7,050 nucleotides of DNA from an uncultured Verrucomicrobiales bacterium (GCA_946480965.1 CAMLMI010000244.1:1-7050); one strand, 5' to 3'; positions 1 to 6,138 are shown, numbered from the stretch's first letter. Notes: generated from the sequence alone by a model not told the origin. Numbers and translations: made by a program.

Positions 1-3000
1 GCGTAGTGGCCGGTGACGAGACGGACGACGCGGCCGACTTCGCCGCCCAGTTCGGAGCCGGGCGCTTGGATCAATTCGACATCGTCGTAGTAGGCGATGC
101 CCGTGGCCTGGCCCCAACCGCCGAAGAGGCAGTTGATGGTGAGATCGGTGAGCTGGCCGGAGTTGAAGGCGAGTTCGACCCGGGTCCAGTCGCTGTCGCC
201 GCTGACGGTCTTGGTGCCACCGCGGATCGGGTCCTGGAGTTCATGCACGTTGAACATCGCGCCCTGGGCGTTGCCGCGTTTGCGCAGCCCCTCGGTCTTG
301 ATCCAGCCGCGCAGGATGTAGTCGGTGCGGGGCTTGACCTTGGTCTGGACGGCCCAGCTCAGGTCGCCGCCGTTGGTCGAGGCGATCATCACGGCGCGTC
401 CGCCAGTGCGGCCGAACGAGGCCAAGGCGAATTCGCCGCGACCGCCGTGCGTGGTCGAACGCCAGCCAGAGGGACGATCATTGCTGACCTCCTCGAAGGA
501 GGAATTGCGGATGAAGTTCACCGGCGCGGCTTCCTCGCCCTTGTCGCTGACGACGGGCTTGAAGGTGGCGAGCACGGTCTTCAGGAAGGCCGCATCGTTC
601 TGCGCGGCGGCGGCCACGGCGGCGTCGGGAATCCAGCGGTCGTCGGTGTTGGCCGGTTCCTGGAGCGCGGCGAAGATCGCGGGTCCGGCGGCTTCGATCG
701 CGGGCAGTTCGGAAAGCGCGAGCAACGCGGCCATGCGGACCTGCGCATCCGCGTCGGCCAAAAGCTTGCCGTCGAGCAGCGCCTTCGCGGTGGCCTCGGT
801 GCGGGGCAGCGTCATGACCGCGCCACGCCGGACTCCGGCGGAAGGATGCTTCAAGGCCTCGGTCGCGGCAGCGAGCGCGGCGCTGTCGGAACCGTCCAAC
901 GCGCCGAGCGCGTGCAGCGTCCACAGCGCGTGGAGCGCGGCGGCGTTGAGGCCGGTGGAATCCACGGAGATGTCTTTCACGAGGGCGACGAGCGCGGGCA
1001 CGACGTCTTTCTGGCCGCGCGCGATGAGCTTCCGCTGGGCGTGCATCCGCCACAGCAGGTTGTCGTTCTTCAATGCCGCCACGAGCTGGGCGGGCGAGGC
1101 GTTGACGAGGTCGGGTTTGGTCGACGGCGTGCCGTTTCTGGCGGCGATGCGGTAGAGGCGGCCGTGGACTTTGTCGCGGAGCGGGGTGACGTAGGCGTTG
1201 CCGGGGCCGTTCTCGAAGCCGCGCGGCGTGGGGTTGTGCTGGATGATGTAGTTATACCAGTCGCTGACCCAGACGGCGCCGTCGGGACCGACTTCGGCGG
1301 CGACGGGCGAGGCCCATTCGTCATCGCTGGCGGCGAAGTTGCGGCCGTTGTGCGCAGTGAAGTCGGCGCCGTTGCGGGCGAGGTGGAACTTGCCGAGCAG
1401 GTGTCCGGTGGGTTCGGCGACGAACTGGACCTTGTTCCAGTATTCCGCCGGGAAGCTGCGGGCGGTGTAGATCGCGCTGCCGGCGCCGGCGGTGTATTGG
1501 CCGTGGAAATCGACCTGACGGACCTTGTCGGAGCTGACCAGCGGGAAGAACCGCTGGCTGTCGGCGATGGACTCGATGCGGGCGGCGGACCAACCGCGCA
1601 CCGCCTCGTAGTAGCGGTTGGCGATGGGCATATACATGCTGGCATTGCCGTTGGCGGTGGAACCGATGATGAGGTTGTCTTCGGTCAGACCCAGGCCCCA
1701 AGTGTTGTTGTTGCTGGCGCGGACGTATTCCAGAGCGGAGCCGTCGGGCTTGAAACGGTAGATGCCCTGGCCAAAGCGGATGCGTTTGCCGCCCACTTCG
1801 CCGTTGAAACCGGAGTAGCCCACGACGCCCCAGATCCAATGGTCGAAGCCATAGCGGAGGTTGCTGGCCGTGGCGTGGGTGTCGCCCATGTTCCAGCCAC
1901 GGAAGAGAATCTTGCGGGTGTCGGACTGGTCGTCGCCGTTGGTGTCCTGGAAGAACTCGACGCAATCGGAGTGCTTCACGATGACGCCGCCGTTCACGAA
2001 CACAAAGCTGGAGGGCATGTTTAGCTTGTCGGCAAAGACGGTGAACTTGTCCGCTTTCCCGTCGCCGTTCGTGTCCTCGACGATCTTGATGTGGTCGTTG
2101 CCCTGGCCGTCGGGCAGGGGGGTGTTCGGATAGTCCACCGTTTCGGCGACCCACATGCGGCCGCGCTCATCCCAGTCCATCCAGATGACCTTCACCACGT
2201 CGGGCTCGCTGGAGAAAAGCGTGGCCTCGAAGCCGTCCAGAGTGGCGAAGCGCTTCGCGGAATCCGCCGGAGAGAGCGGCTTCTGCATAGTGGAGATGGG
2301 CGTGTTGCGTTCCGGACCGGGCTGGTAGTTCGGCAACGGTGCGGGCGCGGGCATGCGTTCCAGCGGAGGAAGCCCAGTAACGATCTTTACTTGGTTGGGG
2401 GAATGCTCCGAGGCCCAGCGGATGCCGTTCTCGACGAGTGCGAGGAAGTTGGTGTTGCCCCAAGTGCGATGGTCGTGGCCCCAGGCGGTGTAGAAGACGC
2501 GGCCTTGGCCGTAGTTCCGCACCCAGGTGTAGGGCTCGTGGCCTTCGTTGTCGCGGCGCTCGGAGAGGACGATGCGGTTGGTGTTGTGCTTGGTGTGGAC
2601 GTAGGTCTCGTCCCAGCTTTCCAGTGCGGAAAGACCCTTCATCACCGGATGGTCGGGTTGGACGATGGTTTCCCGGAACACGCCCGCGCCATGGCGCAGG
2701 AACTGTCCGCCGACGAGTTCGATGTATCTCGGCGAATTCAGGAAGCAGTAGGAGGCGCTGTGCAGGGGCACGAGACCGCCGCCGTTCTGCACGAAGTCGA
2801 ACATCGCCTTCTCCTGGTCGGGCTGGATGACCGTCGTGTTCGCGTAGATCACGAGGCTGTCGTAGCCCGCGAGCTTGGCGGCGTTCAGGTCGGACATGGC
2901 GTCGGTGTAGTCGATCTCGATGCCGACGCGGGCCATCGCCGGTTGGAGCTGGCGGAAGCGGTCGGCCGGGCGGTGGTGGCCTTCGTCGCCGAGGAAGAGC

Positions 3001-3104
3001 ACGCGCAGCGACGACGGACCGGAAGCGGCCTGAACCGCCATGCCCGTGAAGACGACGAGGAAAGCCGCGACCTGGCGCGGATGGAGGCGGGGGATCGGGC
3101 TCAT
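1..3104 (-). CDS. Secreted ThuA / PVC-type dehydrogenase multidomain protein (3' end beyond window)
   Basis: The visible part is 1034 residues from ATG at 3104, open to the window edge. Residues 1-27 form a Sec signal peptide (hydrophobic VAAFLVVFTGMAV, cleavage near VQA-A). Residues 33-235 are a ThuA domain (amidotransferase-like fold), shown by NGGGLVPLHSA (107-117), HPVMKGL (152-158) and YGQGRVFYTAWGHD (198-211). Residues 285-655 match the PVC-type membrane-bound dehydrogenase beta-propeller: opening FEATLFSSEPDVV, then WDERGRMWVAET, and two calcium-loop-like repeats, EDTNGDGKADKF (343-354) and QDTNGDDQSDT (386-396). Residues 670-845 are Ala/Leu-rich paired helices like HEAT repeats. Residues 863-1014 begin NFIRNSSFEE and end AYYDDVELI, the pattern of a jelly-roll carbohydrate-binding (CBM4/9-like) domain. 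Family members often end in a CxxCH haem domain; that part would lie outside. Likely role is extracytoplasmic sugar or polysaccharide oxidation (inference). No Shine-Dalgarno is visible. M22 would be a poor alternative start because it removes the signal peptide. Confidence 0.93.
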   Translation of the reverse strand, partial: MSPIPRLHPRQVAAFLVVFTGMAVQAASGPSSLRVLFLGDEGHHRPADRFRQLQPAMARVGIEIDYTDAMSDLNAAKLAGYDSLVIYANTTVIQPDQEKAMFDFVQNGGGLVPLHSASYCFLNSPRYIELVGGQFLRHGAGVFRETIVQPDHPVMKGLSALESWDETYVHTKHNTNRIVLSERRDNEGHEPYTWVRNYGQGRVFYTAWGHDHRTWGNTNFLALVENGIRWASEHSPNQVKIVTGLPPLERMPAPAPLPNYQPGPERNTPISTMQKPLSPADSAKRFATLDGFEATLFSSEPDVVKVIWMDWDERGRMWVAETVDYPNTPLPDGQGNDHIKIVEDTNGDGKADKFTVFADKLNMPSSFVFVNGGVIVKHSDCVEFFQDTNGDDQSDTRKILFRGWNMGDTHATASNLRYGFDHWIWGVVGYSGFNGEVGGKRIRFGQGIYRFKPDGSALEYVRASNNNTWGLGLTEDNLIIGSTANGNASMYMPIANRYYEAVRGWSAARIESIADSQRFFPLVSSDKVRQVDFHGQYTAGAGSAIYTARSFPAEYWNKVQFVAEPTGHLLGKFHLARNGADFTAHNGRNFAASDDEWASPVAAEVGPDGAVWVSDWYNYIIQHNPTPRGFENGPGNAYVTPLRDKVHGRLYRIAARNGTPSTKPDLVNASPAQLVAALKNDNLLWRMHAQRKLIARGQKDVVPALVALVKDISVDSTGLNAAALHALWTLHALGALDGSDSAALAAATEALKHPSAGVRRGAVMTLPRTEATAKALLDGKLLADADAQVRMAALLALSELPAIEAAGPAIFAALQEPANTDDRWIPDAAVAAAAQNDAAFLKTVLATFKPVVSDKGEEAAPVNFIRNSSFEEVSNDRPSGWRSTTHGGRGEFALASFGRTGGRAVMIASTNGGDLSWAVQTKVKPRTDYILRGWIKTEGLRKRGNAQGAMFNVHELQDPIRGGTKTVSGDSDWTRVELAFNSGQLTDLTINCLFGGWGQATGIAYYDDVELIQAPGSELGGEVGRVVRLVTGHY

Positions 3105-3296
3105 GGTTGGTGGCTGGGCAAGGGGCGTTCTTCGTTGGGGAAATGCGACGGGGTCATTGCTGGCTGAAGGACAATAGAACCCAAGGGTGGTCGCCGGGTC
3201 TTGGTCCGAAACGACGAGTCCGCAGACAAACGAAGCACAGCCCGGAGCGCGGGCCTATCGGTCGATCCAAAGGAACGTCGCGGCGGGGCGGTTCAC

Positions 3297-3335
3297 GGAG
3301 AAACAAATAGCCACGAAGCGGGGAATGCTCCGTGG
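3297..3335 (-). terminator. Intrinsic terminator after the coiled-coil operon
   Basis: Read on the minus strand, CCACGGAGC (3335-3327) pairs with GCTTCGTGG (3319-3311) in a 9-bp stem with one G.U wobble and a 7-base loop ATTCCCC. It is followed at once by the T-rich run CTATTTGTTTCTCC (3310-3297). This is the classic stem plus U-tract arrangement, 35 bases beyond the stop codon at 3371, and it separates the coiled-coil genes from the ThuA gene that starts at 3104. The rest of the gap (3105-3296) shows no convincing promoter or gene. Confidence 0.62.
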
Positions 3336-3341
3336 CCACGG
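3330..3341. repeat. 12-bp perfect palindrome overlapping the terminator stem
   Basis: CCGTGGCCACGG is self-complementary. It shares bases 3330-3335 with the upstream arm of the terminator hairpin, so the two pairings are mutually exclusive as intramolecular structures. With no loop it would need to open to about four unpaired bases to form a hairpin. It could equally be a binding site for a dimeric protein, or chance in GC-rich DNA. Confidence 0.35.
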
Positions 3342-3342
3342 T

Positions 3343-3364
3343 TCGGCCGGGGATTTCCGGCCGA
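3343..3364 (-). other. GC-rich hairpin just after the second coiled-coil gene
   Basis: TCGGCCGG (3364-3357 on the minus strand) and CCGGCCGA (3350-3343) form a perfect 8-bp stem around a 6-base loop, AAATCC. It begins 6 bases after the stop codon at 3371-3373. It has no T-tract, so alone it is more likely a transcript-stabilising 3' hairpin or part of a two-hairpin end with the terminator at 3297-3335 than an intrinsic terminator. Confidence 0.5.
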
Positions 3365-3370
3365 CAAGAC

Positions 3371-3778
3371 TCAGAGGCCGGGGGGGACGGCGACGGGCGG
3401 AGCGGCGGGCGTCTCCACCGGCAGCCCTTCCGAGAGGGCACGGTTCTGGTTGAGCAGCTCGGACAGCTTCTGCTGTTGGGCGGAGTTTTTCTTGTCCACG
3501 AGATCCTTCTGCAGGGCGGCCTTTTGAGCGGCCAGGTTCTGGAGTTCGGCCTGGGCTTCGGGCAGCCGGGCGTTCTCGCGTTTCAGGCGTTCGATCTCCT
3601 GGGGGAGGGTCTCGAGTTCGCGAAGATCGGCGTGGCGGGCGCGCAGGCCGGGGAGATCCTCGGCGACCTGGCGGAGGCGGGCGATCTCGGCCTTGGTGGC
3701 GCTGTGCTGCTGGAAGGTGAATCCGGCCCAAGCGAGGGCTCCGACGATCACGGCCAAGGGAGGAAGCAGGGAAAGCAT
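3371..3778 (-). CDS. Small single-TM coiled-coil protein, unknown function
   Basis: The product is 135 residues and I do not recognise a named family. Residues 3-22 are a hydrophobic segment (LPPLAVIVGALAWAGF) with almost no N-terminal extension, fitting a signal anchor with the rest in the periplasm. Residues 26-118 are rich in Glu, Lys, Gln, Leu and Ala with heptad-like spacing (EIERLKRENARL, AQKAALQKDLVDKK), predicting a long coiled coil. The tail (119-135) is Pro/Val/Ala-rich (TPAAPPVAVPPGL). It starts 19 bases after the stop of the preceding coiled-coil gene, so the two are almost certainly co-transcribed. The ATG at 3778 is chosen because it places the TM at the N-terminus; the frame stays open further upstream but only as a shadow of the neighbour. 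No Shine-Dalgarno is visible. It may be a structural partner or a diverged paralogue of the neighbour, both being TM plus coiled coil plus proline-rich region. Confidence 0.82.
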   Translation of the reverse strand: MLSLLPPLAVIVGALAWAGFTFQQHSATKAEIARLRQVAEDLPGLRARHADLRELETLPQEIERLKRENARLPEAQAELQNLAAQKAALQKDLVDKKNSAQQQKLSELLNQNRALSEGLPVETPAAPPVAVPPGL

Positions 3779-3797
3779 GGCGGGTGCGGTGGAGGGT

Positions 3798-4523
3798 TCA
3801 ACGCCGACGGGGGCGGATCGCTTCGCCCGGAATGCGGGTCTCGCCGTTCGGGCCTCGGCTGATGACCTGGAATTCTTCGTCGGAATCTTCCCGGAGCAGG
3901 TCGGCGGGGATGTAGGGGAGCAGCTCGGCGACGGACGGCGCGTTGGCCCCGTTGTGGGCATCGCGATAGGCTTTGAGGGCGTCGGTCGCGGCCTTCTGGG
4001 CCTCGGGGCTGAGGGAACCGTCCGGTCCGCGCAAGCGCTCGATGAGCTGGAAGGCGGCGCTGCGACCGCCGGGCGCGGGCAACCCGCCGTCGGTGACCGG
4101 GGGGGCGGCAACACCGGCGACAGCGACATCGGCCTGGGCGACCGCCGCTTCGTGCTGGGCCCGGACAGCGGCGAGCTGCTGGTTCTGGGTGGCGAGCTGC
4201 CGGATCGCTTCGGTTTCCTCGGGCCGGACATTGGCCAGGGCCTTGGTCAGATCGGCGATTTCGTTTTGCAGGGCGAGGATCTGGTTCTGGACCTCGAGGA
4301 GCTGGGAGTTGGCTGCCTTGAGGGCGTCCACGTCCTCGGTCGGAAGCGAGGCCTGCATGGCGCGGTTAGCGGCGGACAGGCGTTCGGATTCGGCGGACGA
4401 TTTGCGGAGGAGGCCGAGTTCGGCCTGACGGACCGGATCGGAGGAATAGATCCAGAAGCCGGCCGCTCCGAGCACGCTGACGAGGGCGACGCCCCAGGCG
4501 GTTTTGGTGGTTTGGGAAATCAT
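3798..4523 (-). CDS. Membrane-anchored coiled-coil protein with C-terminal helical domain, unknown function
   Basis: The product is 241 residues starting MISQTTKTAWGVA. Residues 10-28 form one TM segment (WGVALVSVLGAAGFWIY). Residues 31-128 are a charged, Gln/Ala/Leu-rich coiled coil (LEVQNQILALQNEIADL at 76-92). Residues 129-155 are an Ala/Pro/Gly linker. Residues 157-212 form a compact helical region with DALKAYRDAHNGANAPSVAELLPYIP at its core, here quoted in part as AYRDAHNG and AELLPYIPADL. That 'helix, NG, proline, LLPY' pattern resembles the C-terminal helix region of verrucomicrobial pseudopilin-like or hypothetical proteins (impression from memory, unverified). The tail is basic (RPRRR). 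An in-frame upstream ATG at 4592 would add 23 Arg/Glu/Pro-rich residues before the TM; I prefer 4523 because the TM then sits at the N-terminus. The gene lies 75 bases after the receiver gene and 19 before the next coiled-coil gene. No known enzyme motif is present. Confidence 0.84.
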   Translation of the reverse strand: MISQTTKTAWGVALVSVLGAAGFWIYSSDPVRQAELGLLRKSSAESERLSAANRAMQASLPTEDVDALKAANSQLLEVQNQILALQNEIADLTKALANVRPEETEAIRQLATQNQQLAAVRAQHEAAVAQADVAVAGVAAPPVTDGGLPAPGGRSAAFQLIERLRGPDGSLSPEAQKAATDALKAYRDAHNGANAPSVAELLPYIPADLLREDSDEEFQVISRGPNGETRIPGEAIRPRRR

Positions 4524-4581
4524 GGTCGGTTCCGGTTCGAGTGGGTAACGCTCGCGGCGGGGAAATGTTTCGCGGGAATCG

Positions 4582-4595
4582 CGGTTGCGCAACCG
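4582..4595. repeat. 14-bp palindrome just after the receiver gene
   Basis: CGGTTGCGCAACCG is perfectly self-complementary and lies 3 bases past the receiver stop codon (4599-4601), in the 75-bp gap before the first coiled-coil gene. As RNA it gives a 5-bp stem with a GCGC loop. There is no T-tract, so it is not a convincing terminator; an mRNA-processing or protein-binding site is possible. Confidence 0.35.
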
Positions 4596-4598
4596 GGC

Positions 4599-4988
4599 TC
4601 AACCGTTCGGCCCGAGCACCTGACGGAGCAGGGCGTGGAGGCGCTCGGGCGGGAAGGGTTTCCAGAGCGATGCCCGGCCGGATTCCCGGATGAACTCCTC
4701 CACCTTGGAGTCGTCGCTGAAACCGGTCATGAAGATGAAGCGTTCGGCCAGGGCGGGCTTCGTTTTCTGGACCGCGAGGTAGAACATCGGTCCCGGCATG
4801 TGCGGCATCATCATGTCGCAGAGCACGGCGTCGAAATCCTCGGCGATGATGCGTTTGAGGCCCTCGACCCCGTTCGGGACGGTCTCGCAGTGGTAGCCCT
4901 GGGTCTTGAGGTCGTGGCAGAGGAGCTCGGCGAACTCGAGGTTGTCCTCGACGGCCAGGATGCGGGGTCTCTTGGGTTCGGTTTGCAT
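4599..4988 (-). CDS. Stand-alone response-regulator receiver domain (CheY-like)
   Basis: The product is 129 residues and consists only of a receiver domain, with no output domain. The active site is complete: acidic pair E14-D15 in ILAVEDN, phosphoacceptor D58 in DAVLCDMMMP, T88 in FIFMTGF, and K110 in LWKPF. It should accept a phosphoryl group from a histidine kinase not present here and act through protein contacts, like CheY, Spo0F or a phosphorelay intermediate. The start is ATG at 4988. The frame continues upstream to 5024, but those codons lie within tRNA-Arg and are not credible. The start codon is only 6 bases from the encoded tRNA CCA, and the leader (CCACCCGCA) has no Shine-Dalgarno, so the gene probably shares a transcript with the tRNA. 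Two membrane-anchored coiled-coil genes follow at 75 and 19 bases, suggesting a joint function (inference). Confidence 0.93.
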   Translation of the reverse strand: MQTEPKRPRILAVEDNLEFAELLCHDLKTQGYHCETVPNGVEGLKRIIAEDFDAVLCDMMMPHMPGPMFYLAVQKTKPALAERFIFMTGFSDDSKVEEFIRESGRASLWKPFPPERLHALLRQVLGPNG

Positions 4989-4994
4989 TGCGGG

Positions 4995-5071
4995 TGGTGC
5001 GCGAGGCGGGAATCGAACCCACAACCTACGGCTTCGGAGACCGTCACTCTATCCAATTGAGCTACTCGCGC
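4995..5071 (-). tRNA. tRNA-Arg (anticodon CCG), CCA encoded
   Basis: The 77 bases fold as a canonical cloverleaf: 7-bp acceptor GCGCGAG/CTCGCGC, D-stem GCTC/GAGT, anticodon stem ACGGT/GCCGT around loop CTCCGAA (anticodon CCG, reading CGG), a 5-base variable loop, and T-stem GTGGG/CCCGC with loop TTCGATT. Discriminator A is followed by a genomically encoded CCA (4997-4995). A tRNA for the G-ending CGG codon fits the GC-rich codon use around it. Confidence 0.96.
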
Positions 5072-5088
5072 ATTACGGGTCGCCCCGG

Positions 5089-5117
5089 AGAGTAGGAACA
5101 ACCCATGGACCCGGCAA
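5089..5117 (-). promoter_or_regulatory. Possible sigma-70-type promoter for tRNA-Arg and downstream genes
   Basis: On the minus strand TTGCCG (5117-5112, 4 of 6 matches to TTGACA) and TACTCT (5094-5089, 3 of 6 to TATAAT) are separated by 17 bases. The -10 box ends 17 bases before the tRNA-Arg 5' end, a sensible distance for a tRNA leader. The match is weak and co-transcription with tRNA-Val from further upstream is just as possible. It is the only such pair I found in the 96-bp spacer. Confidence 0.28.
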
Positions 5118-5167
5118 CCGCCAAAACCTCGTCCGTGCAGAACCGGAGAGCCGGGGGAACGGGAAGG

Positions 5168-5242
5168 TGGTGCGCGGTGCAGGTTTCGAACCTGCGACCC
5201 CATCCGTGTGAAGGATGTGCTCTACCACTGAGCTAACCGCGC
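5168..5242 (-). tRNA. tRNA-Val (anticodon CAC), CCA encoded
   Basis: The 75 bases fold perfectly: acceptor GCGCGGT/ACCGCGC, D-stem GCTC/GAGC, anticodon stem CATCC/GGATG around loop TTCACAC (anticodon CAC, reading GUG), and T-stem GCAGG/CCTGC with loop TTCGAAA. Discriminator A is followed by encoded CCA (5170-5168). Its first 10 bases (5242-5233) overlap the 3' end of the AraC-family gene, whose TAG stop is bases 8-10 of the tRNA. Confidence 0.97.
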
Positions 5243-6138
5243 ATCGCGGGCGGGCAAAGTAGGTCGGTCGGCTTTTCCAAGGCAAGAATTTCTTCGATGT
5301 CTTCGATGCGATTCAGGCCCGCCCTGGCGGCGACGAAGCGGGACGGCGTGGTGCCTTCGATCTCGCGGAAGCAGCGGCAAAAATGGGGCTGGTCGCAGAA
5401 ACCGGATCGCAGGGCGGTCTCCGCCGCCGGGAGGCCCCGTGCCAGAAGCGACTTGGCCAGGGCCACGCGGCGGCGCAACAGATGGCGGTGGGGCGGGAGG
5501 CCGAGGGAGGCCTTGAAGCGCCGGGCGAAGTGGCTTTCGCTCAGACCGACGGCAGCGGCGATGTCGGAGACCGCGAGCGGACCTTCCAGGTGTTCCTCGA
5601 TGAAGCGGAGCGCCTGCGCGAGCACGGCGGCGGGCAATCCGCCGGTGCGGGCCGGGTGCTCCCGGGGGGCGCGTTCCCGGCCGAAGCGCCGAAGCAGATG
5701 GAGCTGCAGCGCTTCGCCCAGGCCGGAACCTTCGGTGGCGGTTGCGGACGAGGGATCGGGCAGCGACCGCAGGGCCATCACGAGTTCCCGAACGCTGGTG
5801 TCTTCGGCCCCGTGAACCCACGGAAGGGCCGGGCATTGCTCCGGCGGAAGCTCCCAGTCCGGAAAGGAGACCAGAGCGGTGGTGCCGGTGGAGCGAAGGC
5901 GGACGCTGTAGGGGGATTGGGCGGGCAGCAGGCTGAAGCCGCCGGGGCCGACCACGCGCGAGGCCGTTGAGCGGCCGTCGGTCCAATCGACGTCGGTCCG
6001 GCCCGAGAGCACCAGGAAGACCACCGGTTGCAGCAAGCTGATCCGATCGGCGGAGCTGCGGCCGGGAGGGTGTTCCTCGAAAACGAAGCCGTGGCCCGGA
6101 GTTTGGCGAGCCCCGTCGGGGGCGCTGCGCGGCCTCAT
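5233..6138 (-). CDS. AraC-family transcriptional regulator
   Basis: The product is 301 residues from ATG at 6138. Residues 18-93 look like the AraC-type cupin sensor domain (VVFLVLSGRTDVDW, GPGGFSLLPAQSPYS). Residues 170-268 are the double helix-turn-helix DNA-binding domain. The first HTH is AVSDIAAAVGLSESHFARRF (189-208); the second holds RSGFCDQPHFCRCFRE ending in TTPSRF (268), the family signature near the C-terminus. A 33-residue tail (269-301) follows TPSRF, somewhat longer than usual, and its last codons and TAG stop lie inside tRNA-Val. ATG 6138 is preferred because AGGA lies about 9 bases upstream; a GTG at 6234 (333 residues) or TTG at 6244 would add a Pro/Arg-rich extension of low-complexity look. 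The effector and targets are unknown; many AraC regulators control sugar use, and the large sugar-related gene at 1-3104 is a possible but unsupported target. Confidence 0.93.
   Translation of the reverse strand: MRPRSAPDGARQTPGHGFVFEEHPPGRSSADRISLLQPVVFLVLSGRTDVDWTDGRSTASRVVGPGGFSLLPAQSPYSVRLRSTGTTALVSFPDWELPPEQCPALPWVHGAEDTSVRELVMALRSLPDPSSATATEGSGLGEALQLHLLRRFGRERAPREHPARTGGLPAAVLAQALRFIEEHLEGPLAVSDIAAAVGLSESHFARRFKASLGLPPHRHLLRRRVALAKSLLARGLPAAETALRSGFCDQPHFCRCFREIEGTTPSRFVAARAGLNRIEDIEEILALEKPTDLLCPPAMRG

Noticed and set aside
6..2024. 672-codon open frame on the plus strand, and a similar 358-codon one at 2091-3167
   Set aside because: Both lie antisense to the ThuA/dehydrogenase gene, whose translation shows clear domains. 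The plus-strand products are Gly/Val/Ala/Glu repeats without any recognisable motif, as expected of GC-rich shadow frames.
4582..4595. Palindrome after the receiver gene as an intrinsic terminator
   Set aside because: The stem is only 5 bp with a 4-base loop and no T-tract follows; the next gene starts shortly after on the same strand.
4989..5024. 12-residue N-terminal extension of the receiver (MWVRFPPRAPPA)
   Set aside because: These codons are the T-arm and acceptor of tRNA-Arg. The receiver fold begins properly after the ATG at 4988.
3693..5060. 455-codon open frame on the plus strand ending in CARRESNPQPTASE
   Set aside because: It is antisense to both coiled-coil genes, the receiver and tRNA-Arg. 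The RRESNPQPTASE ending is the familiar false peptide made by translating the antisense of a tRNA.
4995..5242. tRNA genes as attachment sites for an integrated element
   Set aside because: No integrase gene is present and I saw no repeated tRNA 3' end in the window; base composition looks similar on both sides.
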